DNA of 64,000 nucleotides from assembly GCF_013407855.1 (NCBI RefSeq), contig NZ_JACBZH010000001.1, positions 1,302,001 to 1,366,000 of the forward strand. The letters run 5' to 3'. Shown piece by piece: positions 8,009-15,157 of this stretch (the first letter of the stretch is position 1; each line of letters starts with the position of its first letter). Source of the DNA: Actinopolymorpha rutila. Lineage in GTDB: Bacteria; Actinomycetota; Actinomycetes; Propionibacteriales; Actinopolymorphaceae. The notes beneath the pieces were generated by a model. The model was not told the origin of the DNA. It saw nothing but the letters and a program-made list of their open reading frames with translations, and made no database searches. The position numbers were made by a program, and so were the translations under genes.

Positions 8009-8470
8009 TCAGCGGTCGGACTTCGGCCAGACGTAGGGCAGATCGGGAGGTACGCCGGGGAAGAGCTCGGCGTACCTTTCGGTGTCCTTGCGGACCAGCG
8101 CGGACTGGTGACCGCGGTGGAAGTCCGGGTCGCCCAGCCACGGCGGCAGTTCGCCGGCGTCGGCGAGGACGGGCTGTTCTCTGACCTCCTCACGGCCGGT
8201 CGACTGGGCGAGGTCGGCCCGCGGGCCGGCGGCGCAGGTGTCCTGCCGGCCGGTGCCCGTCCACACCCGGCAGACCTCCAGCCCGTACCTCACCAGCGCC
8301 TCGGGGTAGCCGGTCCACATCCGCACCACCGGATGGTGCCGCCAGCCGTAGTCGGGCACGGTGAGCCCGCGCAGCACCTGCAGCGCCTCCACCCGCTGCT
8401 TGCCCAGCCGGCGCTGGTCGAGGACCCGGGCGGAGGCGGCGAAGTCGGCGTACGGCAGGAACGTCTGCAT
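8009..8470 (-). CDS. MSMEG_6728-type protein (pyrimidine-dimer glycosylase-like fold)
   Basis: About 153 residues. The start MQTFLPYADFAASARVLDQRRLGKQRVEALQVLRGL and the following GWRHHPVVRMWTGYPEALVRYG are the signature of the actinobacterial MSMEG_6728 family, related to phage T4 endonuclease V-like pyrimidine-dimer DNA glycosylases. The conserved RLGKQRVE and HHPVVRMW segments correspond to the probable active-site face. ATG 8470 is preferred over an in-frame ATG at 8503 because homologues begin at MQTFLPY. It lies 54 bp beyond the cysteine-rich Tat protein gene on the same strand and may be read through from that operon. A DNA-repair role is inferred from family, not shown. Confidence 0.8.
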   Translation of the reverse strand: MQTFLPYADFAASARVLDQRRLGKQRVEALQVLRGLTVPDYGWRHHPVVRMWTGYPEALVRYGLEVCRVWTGTGRQDTCAAGPRADLAQSTGREEVREQPVLADAGELPPWLGDPDFHRGHQSALVRKDTERYAELFPGVPPDLPYVWPKSDR

Positions 8471-8524
8471 CCCCAGCGTGTTTCCCGACACCGCCCGGGC
8501 CAACCTCGGCAGGTGGTCCGGCGG

Positions 8525-9097
8525 CTACTCCAGGTACTCCCGGCACGCGGACTTGTAGTGGTAGTCCGGCCCGCAGTCGTTCAGGACGTAGGTCTTGCCG
8601 TCGGAGCAGATCACGCTCGGCAGGTTGCCGCCGGACTGCCCGCGCCGCCAGACCCAGGCGTTGATGACCTGGGTGCCGGCGAGGTTCCAGCACCGGAAGT
8701 CGATCCGGTAGTCCTCGTACTCGCACCCGTTGCGCCGCCTGCCGTCGACGGCGGTCCGGTGCCGCTTGATGTTCGTCTTGCAGTACCGCCCGCTCACCCG
8801 CGCGGCGTCGGGGTTGCACCACCGCCAGTCGGCCCGCCGGGTGCTGGTGCTGTAGTCGTGGCAGTTGTTCCAGTACTCCCACGGAGCACCGCCGTACCGT
8901 CCGGCCAGCGCCGGGTTGCGCCCCGGCAGCAGGTCGAGGGCGCTCAGGCCGAGCACCATGCCCGTGGTCAGGACGCCCTTGAGCAGGCTGCGGCGGTTGA
9001 TGTGGTCGCGTTCGATCAGCTTGCGCACCGCGCTCGGCGTGGCGTTCTCGGGTGGCGTGCTCGCGCTCGGGATCGTGGTGGGGATGGCCGCGGTCAT
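8525..9097 (-). CDS. Tat-exported cysteine-rich protein of the Mau-like operon
   Basis: About 190 residues. An Ala/Thr-rich N-terminus is followed by INRRSLLKGVLTTGMVLGL, a twin-arginine signal with hydrophobic core, then ALAG as a likely cleavage region. The mature part has eight cysteines (in NNCHDY, RWCNPD, RYCKTN, NGCEYE, FRCWNL, VICSDG, NDCGPD, SACREY) and many Trp/Tyr. An even number of exported cysteines beside MauE/MauD genes suggests a multi-disulfide protein whose oxidation depends on them, as the methylamine dehydrogenase light chain depends on MauD/MauE. I do not see the light-chain cysteine pattern itself, so it is at most an analogue. The ATG at 9097 overlaps the stop of the upstream gene (ATGA). 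Confidence 0.75.
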   Translation of the reverse strand: MTAAIPTTIPSASTPPENATPSAVRKLIERDHINRRSLLKGVLTTGMVLGLSALDLLPGRNPALAGRYGGAPWEYWNNCHDYSTSTRRADWRWCNPDAARVSGRYCKTNIKRHRTAVDGRRRNGCEYEDYRIDFRCWNLAGTQVINAWVWRRGQSGGNLPSVICSDGKTYVLNDCGPDYHYKSACREYLE

Positions 9098-9906
9098 GAC
9101 GATGCCTTCTTCCTGCTCTCGCGTGTCCTGGCGCTCTCGTGTGCCCAGCACAGTTCGGTGACCCGGTGCAGGAACTCCACCCGCCGGTCGCAGAGGTGTT
9201 TGTCGTCGCGTTCGCCGGCGAGGGTGGTGACGGTGGACGGGGTGGCGTGGATGACGACCATGTCCGGCAGCCCGGACTTGTCCGATCCGTTCGAGGACTT
9301 CTCCGCGGGCGAGACCTCCTCGGCCCAGACCTCACCGGTGGTCACCCGCGCGCCCGACCACACCGGCACCAGCCGGTGGGCAAGTGCGGGTTGACGGATG
9401 TCGAGGTGGCCGACCCCGGGCACCCGCTTGCTCACCTCGAGCACCCCGACGGTGTGCACCGCGGGCCGGGTCGCGGTCACCCGCAGGCCGTCCGTGCTGT
9501 CGTGGAAGCCCAGCCCGGCGAAGTACCGGAGTACGTGCGAGCCCGGCATCTTCGGATCCGGCAGCCAGGTCGCCGCCTCGTGCCAGGGTCCCCGCCACAC
9601 CGCGAGTCCCTGGTCGGCCGAGTCGCTGTGGCCGATCATGCACTGTCCGCCCTGCATCTGTACGACGTTGCTCCAGTGCCCGTCGATGACGCGTTCGAGG
9701 ACGTGGTCGTAGTTGCCGGCCCTGGTGAGGTGCAGCTGGCGCAGGTCGAGGCCTTCCGGCGTACCCGCGTACGGCCGGTTGGTGGTGATGCGGACCGACC
9801 CCGACCACGGCTCGGTCAGGTCGTATCCGGGTGCGCACAACGTCACCAGGCTGCCGTCCGCGGCCCGGAAGTGCGTTCGTGCGGCGGCGTACTGGTCGTC
9901 GTCCAC
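9094..9906 (-). CDS. Unknown protein of the Mau-like operon
   Basis: 270 residues, GTG start at 9906 with CAGGAG six bases upstream; the stop overlaps the next ATG by 4 nt. No signal peptide or membrane span is visible, so it should be cytoplasmic. The composition suggests beta structure (SLVTLCAPGYDL, SGSVRITTNRP, HTVGVLEVSK) with histidines and aspartates scattered (QGGQCMIGHSDSADQG, YFAGLGFHDSTDG, DMVVIHATPSTVTTLAGERDDKHLCDRR). I do not recognise a family. Tight coupling to the exported cysteine-rich protein suggests a dedicated partner, such as a chaperone or modifying enzyme, but this is inference only. Confidence 0.7.
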   Translation of the reverse strand: MDDDQYAAARTHFRAADGSLVTLCAPGYDLTEPWSGSVRITTNRPYAGTPEGLDLRQLHLTRAGNYDHVLERVIDGHWSNVVQMQGGQCMIGHSDSADQGLAVWRGPWHEAATWLPDPKMPGSHVLRYFAGLGFHDSTDGLRVTATRPAVHTVGVLEVSKRVPGVGHLDIRQPALAHRLVPVWSGARVTTGEVWAEEVSPAEKSSNGSDKSGLPDMVVIHATPSTVTTLAGERDDKHLCDRRVEFLHRVTELCWAHESARTRESRKKASS

Positions 9907-9908
9907 CG

Positions 9909-9990
9909 TGGCTCCTGTCGTCGTGGTCGGGTGGTGGCGGTCGGGTGGTCGTGGTCGGGTGGTGGCGAGGTCGGTCGGGTGGTGGCCGGT
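9909..9990. repeat. Low-complexity GGTCGGGTGGT repeat cluster
   Basis: GGTCGGGTGGT-type words recur four times with about 12-15 bp spacing, between the 186-residue membrane protein gene and the start of the next gene in the operon. Four GGG tracts on the plus strand are spaced too widely for a convincing quadruplex. It may be simple slippage sequence. Confidence 0.6.
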
Positions 9991-9997
9991 CAGGCGG

Positions 9998-10558
9998 TCA
10001 GCCGGTTCCGGTGGCGGCCGGCAGGACCACGGCCAGGACGCCGCAGCAGGCGAGGGTCAGCAGCAGACGCAGGGTTCGGTCGTACGCCGTGAGCTGTTCG
10101 TCCCAGTGGCCGTCGTCGCGATGGGCGTACCGGGCGAGCACCATGGCGGCCCTCCCGGCGCCGAACGCGAGCCCGGCGGCCAGTCCCTGCGGCCAGGTCG
10201 CGCACAGCGCCACGGCCAGCACCAGCACGTGGGGAAGGCCCGTGGTCATGTACGTGCGTACGCCGGTGCCCATCTCGAAGCCGAAGTGCAGGGCACCGTA
10301 GCGGGGTCCGTCGTCCCCGATCGACTCCGGAACCTGCCGGCCGTTCTGCGGCAGCCGAAGCCGCAGAACGCCGAGCTCGTTCAGGCCGACCAGGACGGCG
10401 ACCGCGGCGACCAGGATCGCCGCCGGGACGGGTCGTACGACCGGCCGCACCAACAGGCCGAGCGCCACCGCCACCACCGCGCTCGTGAGGCCGCCGGCCA
10501 GCAGGCCTGCGCTGAACCACCACCGGGAACGTTCTCGCCAGACCGACGAGACCAGCAT
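9998..10558 (-). CDS. Integral membrane protein of the Mau-like operon
   Basis: About 186 residues with some five hydrophobic spans (ALGLLV...AAILVAAVAVLVGL, GLPHVLVLAVALCATW, GLAAGLAFGAG, LLLTLACCGVLAVVLP). The HFGFEMGTGVRTYMTTG segment recalls the conserved Gly/Pro turn of DsbD/CcdA-like electron-transfer membrane proteins and MauF, but the paired redox cysteines are not obvious (single LCATW and ACCG only). It is on the same strand as, and 15 bp from, the preceding small membrane gene. Role in thiol transfer for the operon is a guess from context. Confidence 0.7.
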   Translation of the reverse strand: MLVSSVWRERSRWWFSAGLLAGGLTSAVVAVALGLLVRPVVRPVPAAILVAAVAVLVGLNELGVLRLRLPQNGRQVPESIGDDGPRYGALHFGFEMGTGVRTYMTTGLPHVLVLAVALCATWPQGLAAGLAFGAGRAAMVLARYAHRDDGHWDEQLTAYDRTLRLLLTLACCGVLAVVLPAATGTG

Positions 10559-10573
10559 CGCCGAGTTGTGGCT

Positions 10574-10804
10574 TCATACCGAACCCGAGATGGAGTACCC
10601 CGCGGCCAGCGCCAGCACGACCCAGGCGAGCAGGACCGGGACGGTGGCGAACGCCCACCACCAGGTCACCGCCGGCACCACCAGGGCAGCCAGGACCAGC
10701 ACGGCGCCGGGCGCCAGCGGGTGGGTGTGGCGCCGGCGCGCGCGGGGTGAACGGGTCCCGCCGACGGCGCCCGCCCTGCCTGCCCTGTCGGCACTGGTCG
10801 ACAT
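10574..10804 (-). CDS. Small two-span membrane protein of the Mau-like operon
   Basis: 76 residues starting ATG 10804, seven bases after the MauD-like stop. A basic loop RSPRARRRHTHPLAPG is followed by two hydrophobic stretches (AVLVLAALVVPAVTWWWAF and TVPVLLAWVVLALAAGYSI). No family recognised. Its position between the MauD-like and the 186-residue membrane gene makes it part of the same transcript. Confidence 0.6.
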   Translation of the reverse strand: MSTSADRAGRAGAVGGTRSPRARRRHTHPLAPGAVLVLAALVVPAVTWWWAFATVPVLLAWVVLALAAGYSISGSV

Positions 10805-10811
10805 GGGGATG

Positions 10812-11375
10812 TCAGCCGTTCTGGGTGGGTGCCGACGTTGAGGCATCGGCCAGCGCCTCGGCGTCGGTGACCACCGCGCCGACGACCTTCGCAGAGCCGG
10901 CAGGTTCCCGGGTCACCATGGCGCCGGCCCGGTCCAGGACCACGATCGCCGGCCGCCAGCCCGGATCGAGCAGGTGGCAGGCGGTCGGGTCCGCGACAAA
11001 CCTCGCGCCGGTGAGTCCGGCGAACTTCGCCACCGGTGTCCGGGCGAGCACCACGAAGTCCACCGCCGCCGAGGACCTGTTCGCCAGGTCGTCGAAGTGC
11101 GGCGCGACCTCCGCGCACACCGGGCAGTTCTCGTCGACGAGCAGGACCACGGAGCACACCGCGTCGTCTCGTGGGCGTACCGACAACGGCGTCTCGGGCT
11201 TGTCCGGGATCGTTCCCACACCGAGCACTCCACCGTCCGCCGTGGCAGCCAGGCCGCCCGCGGCCGCGACGCCGGCCTGTAGGTCGCGCAGCTGGCGCAG
11301 GATGCCTGCCATGGCGAAGGCGAGGAGCACCAACGCCAACCAGGCGAGGACGACCGCGCCGACAAGAGCTTCCAT
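10812..11375 (-). CDS. MauD-like membrane-anchored thioredoxin-fold protein
   Basis: 187 residues. An N-terminal anchor (MEALVGAVVLAWLALVLLAFAMAG) leads to an extracytoplasmic thioredoxin-like domain with the active-site pair in VDENCPVCAEVAPHF and a buried-Pro region near GWRPAIVVLDRAG. This matches MauD/TlpA-type disulfide oxidoreductases, which in methylamine dehydrogenase maturation help form light-chain disulfides. Its ATG shares one base with the MauE-like stop (TGATG), so the two are translationally coupled. Confidence 0.85.
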   Translation of the reverse strand: MEALVGAVVLAWLALVLLAFAMAGILRQLRDLQAGVAAAGGLAATADGGVLGVGTIPDKPETPLSVRPRDDAVCSVVLLVDENCPVCAEVAPHFDDLANRSSAAVDFVVLARTPVAKFAGLTGARFVADPTACHLLDPGWRPAIVVLDRAGAMVTREPAGSAKVVGAVVTDAEALADASTSAPTQNG

Positions 11376-12052
11376 CACTGCCTCCGGAACGAGGTGGTAC
11401 GAGCCGGCGGGTGGACGAACGAGGGATCGGCGTGCGCGCCGACCGGGGCCGCCTGCGCCACGGCCGGACTCGCCGTGGTCGCACCGAACGAAGGGGGTAC
11501 CAGGGCGGTGAGCACGGCGAGGACGAGTGCCGGGACGAGCACGGACACCGACGCGAGCCGGGTCGTCCCGGTCAGGCTTTCGACGAAGGGAGCAGGACCG
11601 GCGGAAAGGCCCGCCGCGGCCGCGGCCGCGGCGGCGAAGAACCCGGCCCGGACCAGGACTGGGGCTCGGACCGGACCGTCGTCGCGCAGGCAACCGCACG
11701 GTGCGTCCGGACGGGTGCGCCGCAACACCGCCAGGTACGTCAGAAACCCTGCGTAGACAAGGGCTTCACCGACCATCGCGGGAAACACGAGCCTGCTCGG
11801 CATGGCCGAGGTCCTGCGCAACGACGACAGGGCACCGCCGACGACGGCGCCGCCCACGCCGACCTCGACCGCCACCAGTGCCGCCGCGCCGGCCCGGTGT
11901 CCTCGGCGGAGCAGCAGGCCGTGAACCAGGAGGGTTGCCCGTAGCCGGTCGAACGTCCGGGCGTGGCCGAGACCGGCCCACAACAAGAGCAAGCCGCCGG
12001 ACACGGCGACAGCCGAGCAGACCAGGTCCGCGACGGACCGCAGAGCACTCAC
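11375..12052 (-). CDS. MauE-like membrane redox protein
   Basis: About 225 residues with a GTG start at 12052 and AGGGGGAT upstream. The N-terminal span DLVCSAVAVSGGLLLLWAGLGHARTF, several further hydrophobic segments and a central APCGCLRDDG loop with two cysteines match MauE/DoxX-type four-helix membrane proteins that recycle or feed electrons to MauD. The C-terminal hydrophobic span is followed by an Ala/Pro tail. It is the first gene of the six-gene minus-strand operon reaching to 8525. No MauA, MauB or MauG is present, so the natural target is presumably the cysteine-rich Tat protein at the operon end. Confidence 0.85.
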   Translation of the reverse strand: MSALRSVADLVCSAVAVSGGLLLLWAGLGHARTFDRLRATLLVHGLLLRRGHRAGAAALVAVEVGVGGAVVGGALSSLRRTSAMPSRLVFPAMVGEALVYAGFLTYLAVLRRTRPDAPCGCLRDDGPVRAPVLVRAGFFAAAAAAAAGLSAGPAPFVESLTGTTRLASVSVLVPALVLAVLTALVPPSFGATTASPAVAQAAPVGAHADPSFVHPPARTTSFRRQ

Positions 12053-12307
12053 CCGAATCCCCCTGTAGTTCTGGCCGGCCGTCGGTTTGTGTCCGGCCGT
12101 CGGCAGCCGCGAATCCGCTTGTGCGCGGTGCGCCCGCGGGCACTCGTACTGCCAACTGCTGGTTTCCCAACCCGACCGCAGCGGCCAAACGGGTCCGGCG
12201 TCGGTTGATTGCTGACCGTGGGCGGCCAGTTGTTTGACGGCCCCCACCCCGCCTGTTAGGCAGAAGTCGAACTTGCGCGGGCAGTGGCTCCGGCCGAGGA
12301 GATACGC

Positions 12308-13129
12308 ATGTCGAAACTTCGTCGCCGCATCGACGAACAGGGTTACGTCGTGGTCCCCGGCGTGGTCCCGAGGAAGAACGTGGACGCCGTGGTGGCCGAC
12401 ATCTGGCGGCACACCGGCGCCGACCCGAACGACCGGGACACGTGGTACGCCCGGGACCGGATTGGACCGGCCGGCATGGTGGAGATGTATCACTACCAGT
12501 CGATGTGGGACACCCGTCAGGACGAGCGGGTGCACGAGGTGTTCGCCGAGATCTTCGGCAGCGAACGGCTGTGGGTGAGCATCGACCGTACGAACCTCAA
12601 ACCACCGTCGGTACCTGAGTACCCCGAGTACCACCACCGCGGTTTCCTGCACTGGGACACCGACCTGGAGCAGTATCCCGACCTCCCGTTCGGGGTGCAG
12701 GGCGTGCTTGCACTGGCCGACACCTCCGAGGACATGGGTGGCTTCCAGTGCGTTCCGAGCATCTACCAGAACCTCCCGGCCTACCTGGAGAAGTTCGGCC
12801 GGTCCCGGGAGGCCGACCTGACCGAACACGCCCCGGTGCAGGTGCCGATGCGGGCCGGTGACATGGTCATCTGGACCACGCTGCTGGCGCACGGCAACGG
12901 CGACAACCACACCGACCGGCCCCGGCTCGCGCAGTACATCTCGATGAACCCCGCACGGGACAACGACGAGCAGGTGCGGCAGGCACGCATCGCCGCCTGG
13001 CAGGAGAACCGCCCGCTCGCGCATCACCGTGCCTTCCCCGGTGACCCGCGCGGGATCGAGGCGGCGCGCGGCCGGCCGGCGGAGCTCACCTCCCTCGGCC
13101 GGCGGCTGCTGGGACTGGACCGCTGGTAG
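12308..13129 (+). CDS. Phytanoyl-CoA dioxygenase (PhyH) family Fe(II)/2-oxoglutarate oxygenase
   Basis: About 273 residues from ATG 12308, with GAGGAGAT six bases upstream. The facial-triad motif is seen as FLHWDTDLEQ (His-x-Asp) and the distal histidine as TLLAHGNGDN, followed by DRPRLAQYISMNPA providing the 2-oxoglutarate-binding arginine. GFQCVPSIYQNLPAYLE is the typical loop after the first strand. Such enzymes hydroxylate small organic acids, sugars or secondary metabolites; the substrate is not evident. The next gene encodes an ABC binding protein 29 bp away, so the two may share one uptake/degradation role. Confidence 0.88.
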   Translation: MSKLRRRIDEQGYVVVPGVVPRKNVDAVVADIWRHTGADPNDRDTWYARDRIGPAGMVEMYHYQSMWDTRQDERVHEVFAEIFGSERLWVSIDRTNLKPPSVPEYPEYHHRGFLHWDTDLEQYPDLPFGVQGVLALADTSEDMGGFQCVPSIYQNLPAYLEKFGRSREADLTEHAPVQVPMRAGDMVIWTTLLAHGNGDNHTDRPRLAQYISMNPARDNDEQVRQARIAAWQENRPLAHHRAFPGDPRGIEAARGRPAELTSLGRRLLGLDRW

Positions 13130-13158
13130 AAGCCGGCACGGAGCAATGGGAGGCGGAC

Positions 13159-15108
13159 ATGACAGGAGCGGTGACCCGACGGGACGTCCTGCGGGTGGGT
13201 GGTGTCGCCGTGACGGTCGCGGTGACCGGAAGCGCGTGCAGCTTCCTGTCCACCAAACCCAGTGGCAGCGACTCCGGCGCCGGTTCGGGGAAGAAGACCA
13301 AGGAGCCGCCCGCGTTGGCGGCCAGGGTCAAGGCCGGCAAGCTGCCGCCTGTCAAGGACAGGTTGCCGAGCAAACCCCTGGTGGTGAAGCCGAACGAGGA
13401 CATCGGGAGGTACGGCGGCGACTGGCACCTGCGAATCAAGGGTGACGCCTACGGCGACGCCGCCACCATCTACTCCTTCGCGGGGTACGAGAACCTCGTC
13501 CGCTGGGACCCGACGTTCAAGAAGATCATCCCGGACATCGCCACCAGCTACAAGGTGAACGCCGACAGCACGGAGTACGTCTTCGTGCTGCGTGAGGGCA
13601 TGCGGTGGTCGGACGGAAAGCCGTTCGGGCCCGACGACGTGGTGTTCGCGGTCCAGGACATCCTGATGGACAAGCGGATCACGTCGGTCCCGCCGTTCGG
13701 TGACATGAACGCCGCCAAGGTGGACGACCACACCGTCAAGGTCACCTTCACCAAGCCCAACGGAACGTTCGTCAACTACCTCGCCACCCGCCGCGGTGCG
13801 GCGCTCACCGACTACCCCCGCCACTACCTCGAGAAGTTCCACCCGAAGTACAACCCGCAGCACGCCACCGAGGCCAAGAAGATCGGCTTCAAGGACGGGA
13901 TCACCGTCCTGCAGGACGTGGGTGGCACCTGGAGCTTCGGCCGCAACCCGCACAAGCCGACGTTGTACGCGTGGGTGCTCACCACCTCCTCCGACCAGAA
14001 GTCCCAGGTGGTGGTGGAACGCAACCCGTACTACTGGAAGGTCGACCCGCAGGGCAGCCAGCTGCCCTACATCGACCGGATCGTCTACCAGGTGGTGGGT
14101 GACGACGAGGCCGCGCTGCTCAAGACCCTCAACGGCGAGATCGACGTGTCCACGCCCGATCTGAAGGACAAGCCGGTGGTGGCGAAGTACCGCGACCGGG
14201 GCCACTTCCGGCTCTTCGACGTCGTGCCCGAGGCGATGAACGTCGCCTGCATCTACCCCAACCTCACCCACGACGACCCGGTCAAGCGGGAGATCTTCAA
14301 CAACCGCAACTTCCGGGTCGGGCTGTCGCACGCCATCAACCGGGACCAGATCATCAAGGCGGTGTTCCAGCGACAGGGCGAGCCCTGGCAGGTGGCGCCG
14401 CGCAAGGAGTCGACCTACCTCGACAAGGAGATGGCCAAGCAGTACACCGAGTACGACGTGGCGTTGGCGAACCAGATCCTGGACAAGGAGTACCCCAAGA
14501 AGGACGGCAGGGGAGTACGCCTGGGGCCGGACGGCAAGCCCATCTCGTTCCTCGTCGACGTGGCCTCCATCGTGCCGACCTGGGCGGACGTGCTGGCGCT
14601 GGTGGTCAACTTCTGGCAGAAGGTCGGCATCGACGCACACGTCAACACCGGCAGCCCGGAGATCGTGGTCAAGCGCGGCCAGGCCAACAAGCACGACTTC
14701 TCGGTGTGGGCAGGCGAGGGCGGCCTGGACGGCGTGGTCCTGCTGAACCCCTACAACTACCTGCCGTTGCTCAACCCGTACTCGTTCTTCGGGGTGAAGT
14801 GGGCGGACTGGTACAACACGAACGGCAAGACCGGCGAACGCCCGCCGGCCGACGTCCAGCGCCAGATGACGTTGTACCGCCAGGTGAACGCGACGTCGGA
14901 CATGGAAAAGCAGGCCCGGCTGATGAAGGAGATCCTGCAGATCGCCAAGCAGCGCTTCCACGCCATCGGGATCGCGGCGCTGCCCAACGGCTACGGCACG
15001 GTGGCGAACAAGATCGGCAACTGGCCGAAGTTCACCACCGAGGGCGCCTGGGTCTACATGTCGCCCGCACCCACGAACCCCTGCCAGTACTACATAAAGC
15101 CGAGCTGA
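13159..15108 (+). CDS. ABC transporter substrate-binding lipoprotein (SBP_bac_5 family)
   Basis: About 649 residues, GGGAGG five bases before ATG 13159. RRDVLRVGGVAVTVAVTGSAC combines a twin-arginine-like start with a lipobox, so a lipid-anchored secreted protein is expected. The body has the family 5 pattern: TYKVNADSTEYVFVLREGMRWSDGKPFGPDDVVF early, FNNRNFRVGLSHAINRDQIIKAVF centrally and a long C-terminal lobe. Family members bind peptides, opines, nickel or oligosaccharides; the large size fits oligosaccharide/opine binders. No permease or ATPase gene accompanies it here, so it must use components encoded elsewhere. Confidence 0.87.
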   Translation: MTGAVTRRDVLRVGGVAVTVAVTGSACSFLSTKPSGSDSGAGSGKKTKEPPALAARVKAGKLPPVKDRLPSKPLVVKPNEDIGRYGGDWHLRIKGDAYGDAATIYSFAGYENLVRWDPTFKKIIPDIATSYKVNADSTEYVFVLREGMRWSDGKPFGPDDVVFAVQDILMDKRITSVPPFGDMNAAKVDDHTVKVTFTKPNGTFVNYLATRRGAALTDYPRHYLEKFHPKYNPQHATEAKKIGFKDGITVLQDVGGTWSFGRNPHKPTLYAWVLTTSSDQKSQVVVERNPYYWKVDPQGSQLPYIDRIVYQVVGDDEAALLKTLNGEIDVSTPDLKDKPVVAKYRDRGHFRLFDVVPEAMNVACIYPNLTHDDPVKREIFNNRNFRVGLSHAINRDQIIKAVFQRQGEPWQVAPRKESTYLDKEMAKQYTEYDVALANQILDKEYPKKDGRGVRLGPDGKPISFLVDVASIVPTWADVLALVVNFWQKVGIDAHVNTGSPEIVVKRGQANKHDFSVWAGEGGLDGVVLLNPYNYLPLLNPYSFFGVKWADWYNTNGKTGERPPADVQRQMTLYRQVNATSDMEKQARLMKEILQIAKQRFHAIGIAALPNGYGTVANKIGNWPKFTTEGAWVYMSPAPTNPCQYYIKPS

Positions 15109-15126
15109 GCCGGGACACCCTGGTTA

Positions 15127-15156
15127 CTGGGAGCGTGCCCGCGGGCACGCTCCCAG
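15127..15156. terminator. 30-bp perfect palindrome between binding-protein gene and oxidase gene
   Basis: Arms CTGGGAGCGTGCCCG and CGGGCACGCTCCCAG are exactly self-complementary over 30 bp. The structure begins 18 bp after the binding-protein stop and ends one base before the ATG at 15158. There is no T-run. It could terminate the upstream mRNA, or cover the translation start of the oxidase. Confidence 0.7.
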
Positions 15157-15157
15157 C

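Noticed and set aside
8525-9097. Methylamine dehydrogenase light chain (MauA)
   Set aside because: Tat signal and neighbours fit, but the cysteine spacing and the residues around the cofactor tryptophans do not match what I know of MauA, and no MauB large subunit is present.
9909-9990. CRISPR array
   Set aside because: Repeat units are short and spaced by similar low-complexity sequence, without unique spacers or cas genes.
12230-12280. Promoter TTGACG-n17-TAGGCA before the PhyH gene
   Set aside because: The -35 is reasonable but the -10 matches poorly, so it is not listed as a feature.
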